From Phoenicibacter sp963588595 (lineage in GTDB: Bacteria > Actinomycetota > Coriobacteriia > Coriobacteriales > Eggerthellaceae), in the NCBI GenBank assembly GCA_963588595.1, contig CAVAIA010000002.1, positions 1 to 13,023 on the forward strand: a stretch of DNA of 13,023 nt, read 5' to 3'. The translations under genes and the position numbers were made by a program. The notes under the pieces are model-generated. The model made no database searches, was not told where the DNA came from, and was given only the letters and a program-made list of their open reading frames with translations. Positions 1 to 6,948 of this stretch are shown one piece after another; the first letter of the stretch is position 1; each line of letters starts with the position of its first letter.

Positions 1-692
1 GTGTAGATTGCGTGCGCGCCCTTAACAGCTTTATCGATGTCGTCGGTTACCTCAATAGTGCAATCGTTTTCCTTCGCGATTGGAGTTGCTGCATCAATTA
101 CGTCTTGTGCAGGTTTATTAGAAGCAGGTCCACAAGCAACAAAATTAATTCCAAGTTTTGCGCAAATCACCATCAAAGATCTTGCGACGTTGTTTGCTGC
201 ATCTCCTATAAACACAAGCTTTTTCCCTTTGATGTCATAGTTGAAAGCCTCTTGCATCGTCATGATGTCAGCTAACATTTGCGTTGGATGCCATTCAGTT
301 GTAAGTCCATTCCAAACAGGCACGCCTGCATATTTTGCAATTTCCTCAACATCGCTTTGTGCAAACCCTCTAAACTCTATTCCGTCATAAAAACGACCTA
401 AGACTCTAGCTGTGTCTTCGATGGATTCCTTCTTGCCCATTTGGCTTGAACCAGGATCTAGATATGTTACTCCCATTCCAAGATCCATCGCCCCTACCTC
501 AAAAGAACAACGAGTTCTTGTTGAAGTTTTTTGAAAGAGCAAAACAATGTTTTTACCCTCAAGATAACGATGCGGAGTTCCCGTCCGTTTTAGGTTTTTT
601 AAATCTCGAGAAAGATCGAGCAAATAATTGATTTCGTCAGTAGTAAAGTCTAATTCCTTCAAAAAATGACGTCCACTTAATGATACTGGCAT
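1..692 (-). CDS. arcB: Ornithine carbamoyltransferase, catabolic (partial, 3' end beyond left edge)
   Basis: I translated this by hand. It begins MPVSLSGRHFLKELDFTTDE and stays open for 230 codons to the left edge, so the C-terminal third is missing. It carries the family's carbamoyl-phosphate motif STRTR (followed by CSFEVGAMDLG) near residue 57. It also has the HPTQ-type motif EWHPTQMLAD near residue 140 and a second-domain nucleotide-fold-like stretch GKKLVFIGDAANNVARS. The enzyme family interconverts citrulline plus phosphate with ornithine plus carbamoyl phosphate in the cytoplasm. The ATG at 692 is supported by an upstream AGAAAGGAT ribosome binding site. It lies 94 bp downstream of arcA on the same strand, so the phosphorolytic arginine-deiminase role (arcB) is more likely than biosynthetic argF. 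Sequence alone cannot separate the two firmly. Carbamate kinase (arcC) would be expected further left, outside the window. Confidence 0.93.
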   Translation of the reverse strand, partial: MPVSLSGRHFLKELDFTTDEINYLLDLSRDLKNLKRTGTPHRYLEGKNIVLLFQKTSTRTRCSFEVGAMDLGMGVTYLDPGSSQMGKKESIEDTARVLGRFYDGIEFRGFAQSDVEEIAKYAGVPVWNGLTTEWHPTQMLADIMTMQEAFNYDIKGKKLVFIGDAANNVARSLMVICAKLGINFVACGPASNKPAQDVIDAATPIAKENDCTIEVTDDIDKAVKGAHAIY

Positions 693-734
693 TTAAAATC
701 CTTTCTCTAAAAAACTTAAATAAAAACTTCTATC

Positions 735-780
735 TAAATCAAATGAACTTAAAAGTTTTCTTAAAATCCATTTTGATTTA
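735..780 (-). other. Intercistronic inverted repeat between arcA and arcB
   Basis: In the 94-bp gap between arcA and arcB, TAAATCAAATG (735-745) pairs with CATTTTGATTTA (769-780) with one bulged T. The loop holds a perfect 12-bp palindrome, AACTTAAAAGTT (746-757). No long T-tract follows in the direction of transcription, so it is not a clear terminator. It could be an mRNA processing or stabilising hairpin that sets different arcA and arcB levels. AT-rich DNA makes chance pairing likely. Confidence 0.3.
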
Positions 781-786
781 CAAAAA

Positions 787-2001
787 CTAGTCTTGCCTCC
801 ATGCTGGCATAGACATACACCTTGGACCTCCCCTTCCTCTCGAAAGTTCGGCAGAAGGAATTTTTATAACTTCAATCCCCTCTTCCTCCAAAATTGCATT
901 CGTAACATTATTTCGCTCATAAACAACAACTTTGCCAGGAGAGATGCAAAGGGTGTTAGAACCATCATTCCATTGCTCCCTTTCCGCAACAATCCTGTCT
1001 CCACCGCCGCATTTTATAAGCTTTATGTCACAGCCCAAATGTTTTTTCAAAATTTCTGGCAAAGGTGCATTTATTTGTTCAACCTTCGTTCCAGACCCAC
1101 TTGGCGTGATTTCATAAACTGTTAGCGGACCTAAAATTCCTGGATGAACTGTGAATTTGTCATTATCAATTTGAGTAAAGACAGTGTCTAGATGCATCAT
1201 CGAGCGATTATTCGGGATGTCAAACGCTAAAATAGTGTTAATTGGCGAGTCACTTGCAAAAATATTTTCTGCCAAAAGCTGAATCCCAGACTCATCCGTT
1301 CGCTGTGAGATTCCGACAGCCAAACAGCTCTCGCTTATGTTCAATATGTCTCCGCCCTCAATGCTAAAAGGGTTTTTCCTGTCATAATACCTTGGCACGT
1401 CCTTAAAGTCAGGATGGTAGGTGAAGATATATTCCCCATAAATCGTCTCACGATTCCTTGTTACAGAATACATGTGATTGATTGAAACGCCATTTCCGAT
1501 CATCGCGAAATTGTCGCGCGTAAAATAGAGATTTGGCATTGGAGGCACAATCAAAGTTGATTCCTCTTGAACTGCAGAGGTCAACGTTTGAACTCCTTTG
1601 ACGTCGAGCTCGTCGATGTTGATTCCTTCCATCGTTTTCAAAACAAAATCTTTCGTCTTAGGGAATTGAGATGTCATATACTCAAAAATCGCGCTTTTGA
1701 GATAGTTTGAATAAATGTTTGCTTCCCTAACCCATGTTTCTGTGAATTGTTGTCTTAAACTAGAATCCGTGTCAAGTGCCTCAGCAACAAGATCTTCAAG
1801 ATAGATGACTTCAACACCATTTGAGCGAAGCGCATCAGCAAAAGCGTCATGTTCACTTTGAGCAACTGATAAAAATGGGATGTCGTCGAAGAGCAACTCC
1901 TCCAACGTGTTTGGAGTTAAATTTAAAAGCTCGTTTCCTGGTCTGTGCAAGATAACCTTCTTTAAAGGTTTAACCTCGCTTTTTACATTTACACCGGACA
2001 T
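787..2001 (-). CDS. arcA: Arginine deiminase
   Basis: This 404-residue protein hydrolyses L-arginine to L-citrulline and ammonia, the first step of the arginine deiminase pathway, in the cytoplasm. All family signatures are visible: N-terminal VILHRPGNELLNLTP, FTRD at 160-163, EGGD at 215-218, MHLDTVFT around 269-276 with the catalytic His270, and the C-terminal SRGRGGPRCMSMP with the nucleophilic cysteine at about residue 395. The length matches the usual 400-415 residues. An in-frame ATG lies 7 codons upstream (2022). The start at 2001 is preferred because GGAGG sits 5 bases before it and the protein then begins MSGVNVKSEV, as relatives do. It is the first gene of an arcA-arcB unit with its own promoter upstream. 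Protein identity is near certain; the start is well supported. Confidence 0.97.
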   Translation of the reverse strand: MSGVNVKSEVKPLKKVILHRPGNELLNLTPNTLEELLFDDIPFLSVAQSEHDAFADALRSNGVEVIYLEDLVAEALDTDSSLRQQFTETWVREANIYSNYLKSAIFEYMTSQFPKTKDFVLKTMEGINIDELDVKGVQTLTSAVQEESTLIVPPMPNLYFTRDNFAMIGNGVSINHMYSVTRNRETIYGEYIFTYHPDFKDVPRYYDRKNPFSIEGGDILNISESCLAVGISQRTDESGIQLLAENIFASDSPINTILAFDIPNNRSMMHLDTVFTQIDNDKFTVHPGILGPLTVYEITPSGSGTKVEQINAPLPEILKKHLGCDIKLIKCGGGDRIVAEREQWNDGSNTLCISPGKVVVYERNNVTNAILEEEGIEVIKIPSAELSRGRGGPRCMSMPAWRQD

Positions 2002-2048
2002 AAAACCCTCCTGAATAAACATAAACTTTAAGCCTTCAGAATGTGATC

Positions 2049-2077
2049 ATAGTAACATGAGGCACTTGACATGTCAA
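2049..2077 (-). promoter_or_regulatory. Sigma-70-type promoter of arcA with palindrome over the -35 box
   Basis: On the minus strand TTGACA (2072-2077) is separated by exactly 17 bp from TACTAT (2049-2054), a near-consensus vegetative promoter about 50 bp upstream of the arcA start. The -35 box is part of a perfect 12-bp palindrome, TTGACATGTCAA (2066-2077). A repressor or activator could bind there. The regulator is unknown; an arginine- or oxygen-responsive one would fit the pathway, but that is inference. Confidence 0.65.
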
Positions 2078-2250
2078 TAGGAAATCGGAAATTTTTTTGA
2101 GTGTTTTTATTAAACAAGATTAACGAATGACTTTATTATTAGCTATTCTTACAGGTAATTACTAGAAGATTAAATAATTAAACACAATCAAAATAAACCG
2201 AAATTTTTTTCAAAATAGTTTGCAGTGATAATGAGAATTATTTAAAAAAA
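2078..2250. other. AT-rich intergenic stretch upstream of arcA
   Basis: Between the arcA promoter and the argB terminator lies very AT-rich sequence with no convincing open frame. An 11-base string GAAATTTTTTT occurs twice (near 2088 and 2200). I see no clear operator pair. It may hold upstream activator sites for arcA, but nothing specific can be assigned. Confidence 0.4.
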
Positions 2251-2270
2251 AATGTTATCTTGATAACATT
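2242..2270 (-). terminator. Intrinsic terminator of argJ-argB
   Basis: The perfect inverted repeat AATGTTATC/GATAACATT spans 2251-2270 with a 2-base centre. Read on the minus strand it is followed directly by a run of about nine T residues (2242-2252). It begins 18 bases after the argB stop codon, the expected place for a rho-independent terminator. The stem is AT-rich, so folding is modest. The same palindrome could also serve as a protein-binding site. Confidence 0.55.
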
Positions 2271-2288
2271 AAGGCTCTTGATCGGACC

Positions 2289-3203
2289 TTACAAAAAGCG
2301 ATTTTCTATCAATCGAGATGCAAAATGATCCACCGCTGCCCTGCCTTCATTGACAGGATCGCCTAGATTAGAAATTGAAGTCCCAATTCCTTCATCTGTC
2401 AAAAGCTCAATTAGCATAGCATGCGCTTGCGTTCCATTAAGCAAATGAATGGAAGACACACCTTTGTCCAACGCATATATGCAACTTTCAAGCTTTGGGA
2501 TCATTCCGCTTGAAATGTTCTCATCATTTAAAAGTGAGCGTGCTTCTTCTTTGTTCATGTTTGCGATTCTTGTGTCCTCGTCAGGATAATCCATATAAAT
2601 TCCGTCAACGTCTGATATATAGATCATCTTGTGAGCCCCAATTGCAGCCGCAATGTGTCCCGCGGCAAGATCCGCATTAACGTTAAAAATGCCTCCATCC
2701 TCGCCAATCGCTACGGTTGCAATAACGGGAATATAGTCATCTTCAACGAGGTCGACGACTAAACTCTCATTTACACGCGTTATGCGACCAATCCTTCCCA
2801 ACCTCTCATCTTTTTGCTCTGCCACCAAAATCCCACCATCGATGCCCGAAATTCCAACAGCGATGTTTCCATGTTGATTCATCTCCCAAACGAGTTGTTG
2901 GTTAACCTCTCCAGTCAAAACGTCCCTAACGATGCTCATTCCCTCATCATCAGTCACGCGTTGACCATCGATAAATTCAACTTTGACGCCTTCCTTTTCC
3001 ATGCGCCTATTTATCGCCTTACCGCCTCCATGAACGATAACAGGTTTGACCCCGAGCATCTTAAGCATAAGAATGTCGCTCATAACAGCTTTTCGCAGCT
3101 CCTCACTTACCATCGCAGCGCCACCATATTTAACAACGATTGTCTTTCCTGTGATTTCCTTGATCCATGGCATCGCCTCGCTCAACACCTCACCTGTGAG
3201 CAT
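2289..3203 (-). CDS. argB: Acetylglutamate kinase
   Basis: ArgB phosphorylates N-acetyl-L-glutamate with ATP, the second step of arginine or ornithine synthesis. The amino-acid-kinase fold is clear. Near the N-terminus is the phosphate loop VVKYGGAAM, then VIVHGGGKAINRRM for substrate and ATP binding. Further on are NVNADLAAGHIAAAIGA with IYISDVDGIY, and the C-terminal GMIPKLESC and SIHLLNGT. From the ATG at 3203 the protein has 304 residues, typical for the family, and GGGG lies 7 bases upstream. A second ATG at 3242 would add 13 residues (MKFANKTQRRGSS) but has a poorly spaced ribosome site, so it is the less likely start. It follows argJ on the same strand and ends at a terminator. The residues that set arginine feedback inhibition cannot be judged by eye. 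Confidence 0.95.
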   Translation of the reverse strand: MLTGEVLSEAMPWIKEITGKTIVVKYGGAAMVSEELRKAVMSDILMLKMLGVKPVIVHGGGKAINRRMEKEGVKVEFIDGQRVTDDEGMSIVRDVLTGEVNQQLVWEMNQHGNIAVGISGIDGGILVAEQKDERLGRIGRITRVNESLVVDLVEDDYIPVIATVAIGEDGGIFNVNADLAAGHIAAAIGAHKMIYISDVDGIYMDYPDEDTRIANMNKEEARSLLNDENISSGMIPKLESCIYALDKGVSSIHLLNGTQAHAMLIELLTDEGIGTSISNLGDPVNEGRAAVDHFASRLIENRFL

Positions 3204-3299
3204 CGATGATCCCCTTCGTTGCGTTTTATTAGCAAACTTCATAATCTATCTTTTGCCTTCCAATCTAATAAAGAATTAACTACATTTGATTTTAGCAAC

Positions 3300-4555
3300 T
3301 TAAGAACGATAATCTGCATTTATCGAAACGTAATCGTGCGTTAAATCACAAGTCCAAATGACAGCTCTACCATTCCCATCTCCCAACTTGCAATCGATAT
3401 TAACTTGCAAATCTTTAAAACGCTCGCTTGCTTCATCTTCGTCAAAATCGATTGGGAGACCTGCCCTTAAAACTGGGATACCCAAAAAATCAATGTCGAC
3501 ATCCTCTTGTCTAAACTCTGCCTTACTTTTTCCAAGAGCAGCAGCAACTCTTCCCCAATTCGCATCATGACCAGCGATTGCAGTTTTGACTAATGGAGAG
3601 TTCGCAACCTCGCGAGCAGCAGCGTCAGCTTGAGAGTCATCCTTAGCTCCCTCAACTGTCACTTGAACAACCCTAGAGGCTCCTTCTCCATCTTGAGCAA
3701 TTTTTTTTGCCAACTCAATGCAAACGAACTTAAGGGCGCTCAAAAATTTCTCAAAGGCACAAGTGTTAATATCAATTGATTTATCGTTTTCTTTAGAAGA
3801 ACACATGAAAAACGCGCTGTCATTAGTTGATGTGTCAGAATCAACTGTTACACAATTAAAACTCTTGTTAACTGCTGCCCTAAAGCTTTGCTTAATGGCT
3901 CGATCAGTTAAAGGAACGTCTGTTGTGACAACTGCAATCATTGTTGCCATATTCGGTTGAATCATTCCCGATCCTTTAACCATCCCGCCTATAAAAAAGT
4001 CTCCTTCTAAACCAAGAGAGGCTCCATCTATCTTGACAGCGATTTCCTTATGCTTAGTGTCGGTTGTCATTATGGCCTTTGCTGCATCCTTGCCTCCATT
4101 TTTGCTGAGGCGTTGAATGCCTAAATTTGTGCCCTCATAAAATGGTTCAATTGGAAGTTGAACGCCAATAACGCCCGTCGAGGAAACTAAAACCTCGCTT
4201 GAGTCACACCCAAGCGCATTCGCCACAATCTTCGCACTTTTATTTGCAACCTTAAGACCGCTCACGCCCGTTGCTGCATTCGCACACCCAGAATTTATCG
4301 CGATAACTTTATGTCCTTAACGCCACAAGCCTTGTCATCTTCATCACTTTTTAAAACGTCCTTGCAAAAAATCACTGGGGCAGCGCAAAAGGTGTTTTGA
4401 GTAAAAACTCCTGTTGTCTTTGCGCGCTCGTCGGCAACAACTAAAGCAAAATCAAGACGCCCAGGGTTTTTTCTAAAACCAGCATGAACCCCAGTTGCCC
4501 TAAAACCTTTAGGAGTTGTTATGCCACCACCATCAACAATTTCAAATGAATCCAT
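3300..4555 (-). pseudogene. argJ: Glutamate N-acetyltransferase/ornithine acetyltransferase ArgJ, interrupted by a one-base frameshift
   Basis: ArgJ moves the acetyl group from N-acetylornithine to glutamate, recycling acetylglutamate and releasing ornithine. The N-terminal part (4555 to about 4311; MDSFEIVDGGGITTPKGFRA, then GVFTQNTFCAAPV) reads to GVKDIK. It then runs into a stop at 4295-4297 after three more codons. The adjoining frame continues VIAINSGCANAATG and SSTGVIG without a gap to the C-terminus THDYVSINADYRS. Restoring one A in the AAA run at 4308-4310 (minus strand) gives one 418-residue protein of normal length. The self-cleavage region KGSGM..PNMATM is intact, with the catalytic threonine near residue 205. 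As given, the gene would make an 86-residue fragment. The first internal start in the second frame is a GTG at 4265 with no ribosome site. It could be a genuine mutation or a homopolymer sequencing error. It is the first gene of an argJ-argB unit. Confidence 0.88.
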
Positions 4556-4579
4556 TTTTAACTCATTTCTCTTGCCTTA

Positions 4580-4604
4580 TTTCAAGTGATTATTTTACTT
4601 GAAA
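4580..4604. promoter_or_regulatory. Inverted repeat in the divergent argJ/amidohydrolase intergenic region
   Basis: TTTCAAGT (4580-4587) and ACTTGAAA (4597-4604) are exact 8-bp inverted arms around a 9-bp AT-rich centre. They lie 25 bp from the argJ start and 55 bp from the divergent amidohydrolase start. The spacing and symmetry suit a dimeric regulator able to act on both genes. I do not recognise it as a canonical ArgR box. No near-consensus promoter is obvious in either direction. Confidence 0.4.
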
Positions 4605-4658
4605 CATTTGCTATTATTTTCAAAGTGAACAAGATTTAAACCCGTTAAAGGAAATGAC

Positions 4659-6314
4659 ATGAATAAATGCGATTTTATTGTTAAATCTAAAAACGTTTTC
4701 ACGGCAAAACTTCCATTAGACGTTCGTGAACTCGCATTTTCTATTAAAGATGGCAAAATCGAAAAAATTGGAGATCCCTCTTCGATCATAAATGCCTATC
4801 CATCAAACACAAAGTTAATTGACTTTAAAGAAAAACTAATTTGCCCTGGCTTTCATGATTCTCATCTCCATTTTTTTCACACTTCATTGACAAACTCGCC
4901 TCATATGTTGATGTGCATGGGAAAAAGCGAAGCTGACCTCGTTGAAAAAACAAAGGAATTCGCAAAAACATTAGATGACAGCTCGTGGATAGTCACTCAA
5001 GGGTGGAGATATTATAGATGGAATCCTAAGAAATATCCCTCAAAACACTCTCTTGATAAAGCATTTCCAACGAGGCCATGCGTTATGTATTCAGGCGATG
5101 GCCACACACTTTGGCTAAACACGTGCGCCATGGAAAAATTGAAACTAACAACCGATGACAATATAAAAAATGACCCAGGTTGCGACTTAGAAGACGATGG
5201 AGATTTGAGCGGAATCTTTCACGAATCTTTGGCAATGAGATTGTTGCCAAAATGCTTGGAATGGCTAAGTGATAAGCAAATAACATCTGCTTACGAAGAT
5301 CAAATGAAGCGCATGAGAAAATTGGGGCTCACCTCCTTTTGCGATATGTCATTGATGCCACTAGAAGGTTGCGATTTTATAAGAGATGACATCTACGACA
5401 TTTTAAGTTACCACGATAACATGCTTTTGCGCGCGCACCTTTTTCCCACTCTTTTAGATAACACATCAAGACTTACCTCGCTCGAAAAAAAATATGAAGA
5501 CAATGATTTCGTTTTCGCAAGCGGTTTTAAACAATTTTTTGATGGAGTCTCTTCGGAGCACACAGCCTATCTAACCGAACCTTACACAAACGCGCGTTTT
5601 GAAGGAGACCGAGGAAGGCTAACTATAGAAAAAGAAGAAATGCGAAAGCTTGTTCTAAAAGCAGCTAGCTTAAGAAAGCCAATCAGGATACACACAATAG
5701 GCGACGCAGCAATCCATGAAGCACTAAAAATTTACCTTGAGGCAATAAACAAATTCGGTCAACCAAAAGTCACTTATGAAGGGCGGGAATTTGATGCTCA
5801 CAACACTTTAGAACACCTTGAGAATTTACTTAGTTGCGACATAGATCTTTTAAAACAAACAAAAACAATCGCATCAAGCCAGCCTTGCCACATAACACTC
5901 GATCCTGGAGGGCCCGAAAGGGATTTGGGAGATGAGAGATGCAAATTGATGTGGCCATTTAAAACCTATGAGGAGAATAAAATTTTGCAATCCTTTGGAA
6001 CAGATAGTCCAATAACGCAAGTTGACCCAATGAATGTTTTATATACAGCGATAACTAGAAAGGATCCTTTCACGCACGAACCAAGAGATGGTTGGCATCC
6101 AGAACAAAAAATAACACCAACAATGGCACTATTTAACTATACATATGGAAGCGCTTGCGCCGCTTCAAATGAACACAACTTAGGAAGCCTTGAAGAGAAC
6201 AAATTTGCCGACTTCACGATTCTGGATCAAAATATATTGGAATATGATCCAGAAAAGATCCAAGATACAAAAGTTATTGACTCCTACGTTGCAGGAAAGT
6301 CATTTTACGATTAA
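4659..6314 (+). CDS. YtcJ-like metal-dependent amidohydrolase (amidohydrolase family 3)
   Basis: This 551-residue cytoplasmic hydrolase belongs to the amidohydrolase superfamily. Features in order: a small N-terminal beta-sandwich segment (CDFIVKSKNVFTA, IKDGKIEKIGD), then PGFHDSHLH at 63-71 with the metal-binding HxH pair His69/His71. Next come the FKQFFDG segment near Lys291, the metal-ligand stretch IRIHTIGDAAI around His345, HNTLEHLEN with His386, and FGTDSP with the catalytic aspartate near 449. The C-terminal ADFTILDQNIL closes the sandwich domain. Family members hydrolyse diverse amide or cyclic substrates, and the substrate cannot be predicted here. The start is supported by AAAGGA six bases upstream. 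It is divergent from argJ and convergent with the next gene, so it seems a single-gene unit. A link to the arginine genes is possible only by proximity. Confidence 0.88.
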   Translation: MNKCDFIVKSKNVFTAKLPLDVRELAFSIKDGKIEKIGDPSSIINAYPSNTKLIDFKEKLICPGFHDSHLHFFHTSLTNSPHMLMCMGKSEADLVEKTKEFAKTLDDSSWIVTQGWRYYRWNPKKYPSKHSLDKAFPTRPCVMYSGDGHTLWLNTCAMEKLKLTTDDNIKNDPGCDLEDDGDLSGIFHESLAMRLLPKCLEWLSDKQITSAYEDQMKRMRKLGLTSFCDMSLMPLEGCDFIRDDIYDILSYHDNMLLRAHLFPTLLDNTSRLTSLEKKYEDNDFVFASGFKQFFDGVSSEHTAYLTEPYTNARFEGDRGRLTIEKEEMRKLVLKAASLRKPIRIHTIGDAAIHEALKIYLEAINKFGQPKVTYEGREFDAHNTLEHLENLLSCDIDLLKQTKTIASSQPCHITLDPGGPERDLGDERCKLMWPFKTYEENKILQSFGTDSPITQVDPMNVLYTAITRKDPFTHEPRDGWHPEQKITPTMALFNYTYGSACAASNEHNLGSLEENKFADFTILDQNILEYDPEKIQDTKVIDSYVAGKSFYD

Positions 6315-6321
6315 AAGTGAC

Positions 6322-6741
6322 TTATCTATCTTTCTTGGAGCAAAGAAGCAAGATTCCGCTTATTAAATCTACAAAAATTAAAGTGCAAACTCCAAACGCG
6401 ACTGTGTTTGCTTTTCTTCCCTTATAAATTCCCCACGAAATAACAGTCATCGGAATCATCCAGGCAAGAGGGATGATAAGAAAACAAAGTCCAATTGTTG
6501 AAATCAAGTTGAAAATAAAAGCAACTAACCTTAGCGTTTTGTCGGATTCACTCATTTGGTAGGTGGTTGGACTTTGGATCACAGTCGCTTCAACCTTATA
6601 CGTTTGCGGTTGTGCATAATTCGAATTTTGCACATCACTCTCACTTTTAGAATTACTATCAACTGCAAATAAAATCCCACAAGATGGGCAAAATTGCGCA
6701 TCATCTTCAACAAGTTGACCACATTTAGAACAATGTTTCAT
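6322..6741 (-). CDS. Small zinc-ribbon membrane protein of unknown function
   Basis: The 139-residue protein starts with a zinc ribbon of four cysteines (Cys4, Cys7, Cys18, Cys21: CSKCG...FCPSCG). A polar, Ser/Gln/Thr-rich linker runs to about residue 65. Hydrophobic segments follow at about 70-101 (one long or two short helices, with PLAWMIPM) and 112-134 (VAFGVCTLIFVDLISGILLL), ending in KKDR. This layout is common in small Gram-positive proteins annotated only as zinc-ribbon domain-containing; no reaction is known. A purine-rich AAGGA lies about 12 bases before the ATG, rather far. Its stop is only 7 bp from the stop of the convergent amidohydrolase, with no terminator between them. Transcripts may therefore overlap. 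Confidence 0.8.
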   Translation of the reverse strand: MKHCSKCGQLVEDDAQFCPSCGILFAVDSNSKSESDVQNSNYAQPQTYKVEATVIQSPTTYQMSESDKTLRLVAFIFNLISTIGLCFLIIPLAWMIPMTVISWGIYKGRKANTVAFGVCTLIFVDLISGILLLCSKKDR

Positions 6742-6818
6742 TATCGGATAGCGTCCTTTTCCTTAAACTTTATCAATGCTCTTAGTTTAACACGAAAAAA
6801 ATACATTTACCTCCATGT

Positions 6819-6828
6819 TTTCATGAAA
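6819..6828. repeat. Short palindrome between divergent zinc-ribbon and DUF5692 genes
   Basis: TTTCATGAAA is a perfect 10-bp palindrome in the 207-bp gap between the divergent genes. It might be an operator half, but palindromes this short arise often by chance in such AT-rich DNA. Confidence 0.2.
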
Positions 6829-6869
6829 GATAAATAATGTTAAAAAATAAAAATGGTTTATTTCAAAAA

Positions 6870-6926
6870 AGTGCAATAATACTCTTAGTGCAATCATTTG
6901 GAGTTAGCACAAAAGATTTATATATT
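6870..6926 (+). promoter_or_regulatory. Putative promoter of the DUF5692 gene with upstream direct repeats
   Basis: TTGGAG (6898-6903), a 17-bp spacer and TATATT (6921-6926) form a plausible sigma-70 promoter. Transcription would begin around 6933 and give a very short leader. Just upstream, AGTGCAAT occurs twice (6870-6877 and 6887-6894) with a 17-bp period, which could place a regulator on nearly the same helix face beside the -35 box. The -35 match is weak (3 of 6). Confidence 0.4.
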
Positions 6927-6948
6927 TTCTTTATTAGGAGGTACACAC

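Noticed and set aside
2066..2077. FNR/CRP site at arcA
   Set aside because: The half-sites TTGA/TCAA are separated by 4 bases, not the spacing of FNR or CRP sites, so I only call it an unassigned palindrome.
2814..3209. 131-codon open frame on the plus strand opposite argB
   Set aside because: It lies wholly within a well-supported gene on the other strand, has no ribosome site and has no recognisable protein features.
3300..4265. A separate 321-residue protein starting at the internal GTG
   Set aside because: It is the C-terminal part of ArgJ, lacks a ribosome site, and the same frame stays open upstream with conserved ArgJ sequence (VIAINSGCANAATG).
4295..4312. Programmed -1 ribosomal frameshift in argJ
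   Set aside because: There is no slippery heptamer (the site reads ACATAAAGT), no obvious downstream stimulating structure, and I know of no ArgJ that uses recoding. A one-base deletion or sequencing error is simpler.
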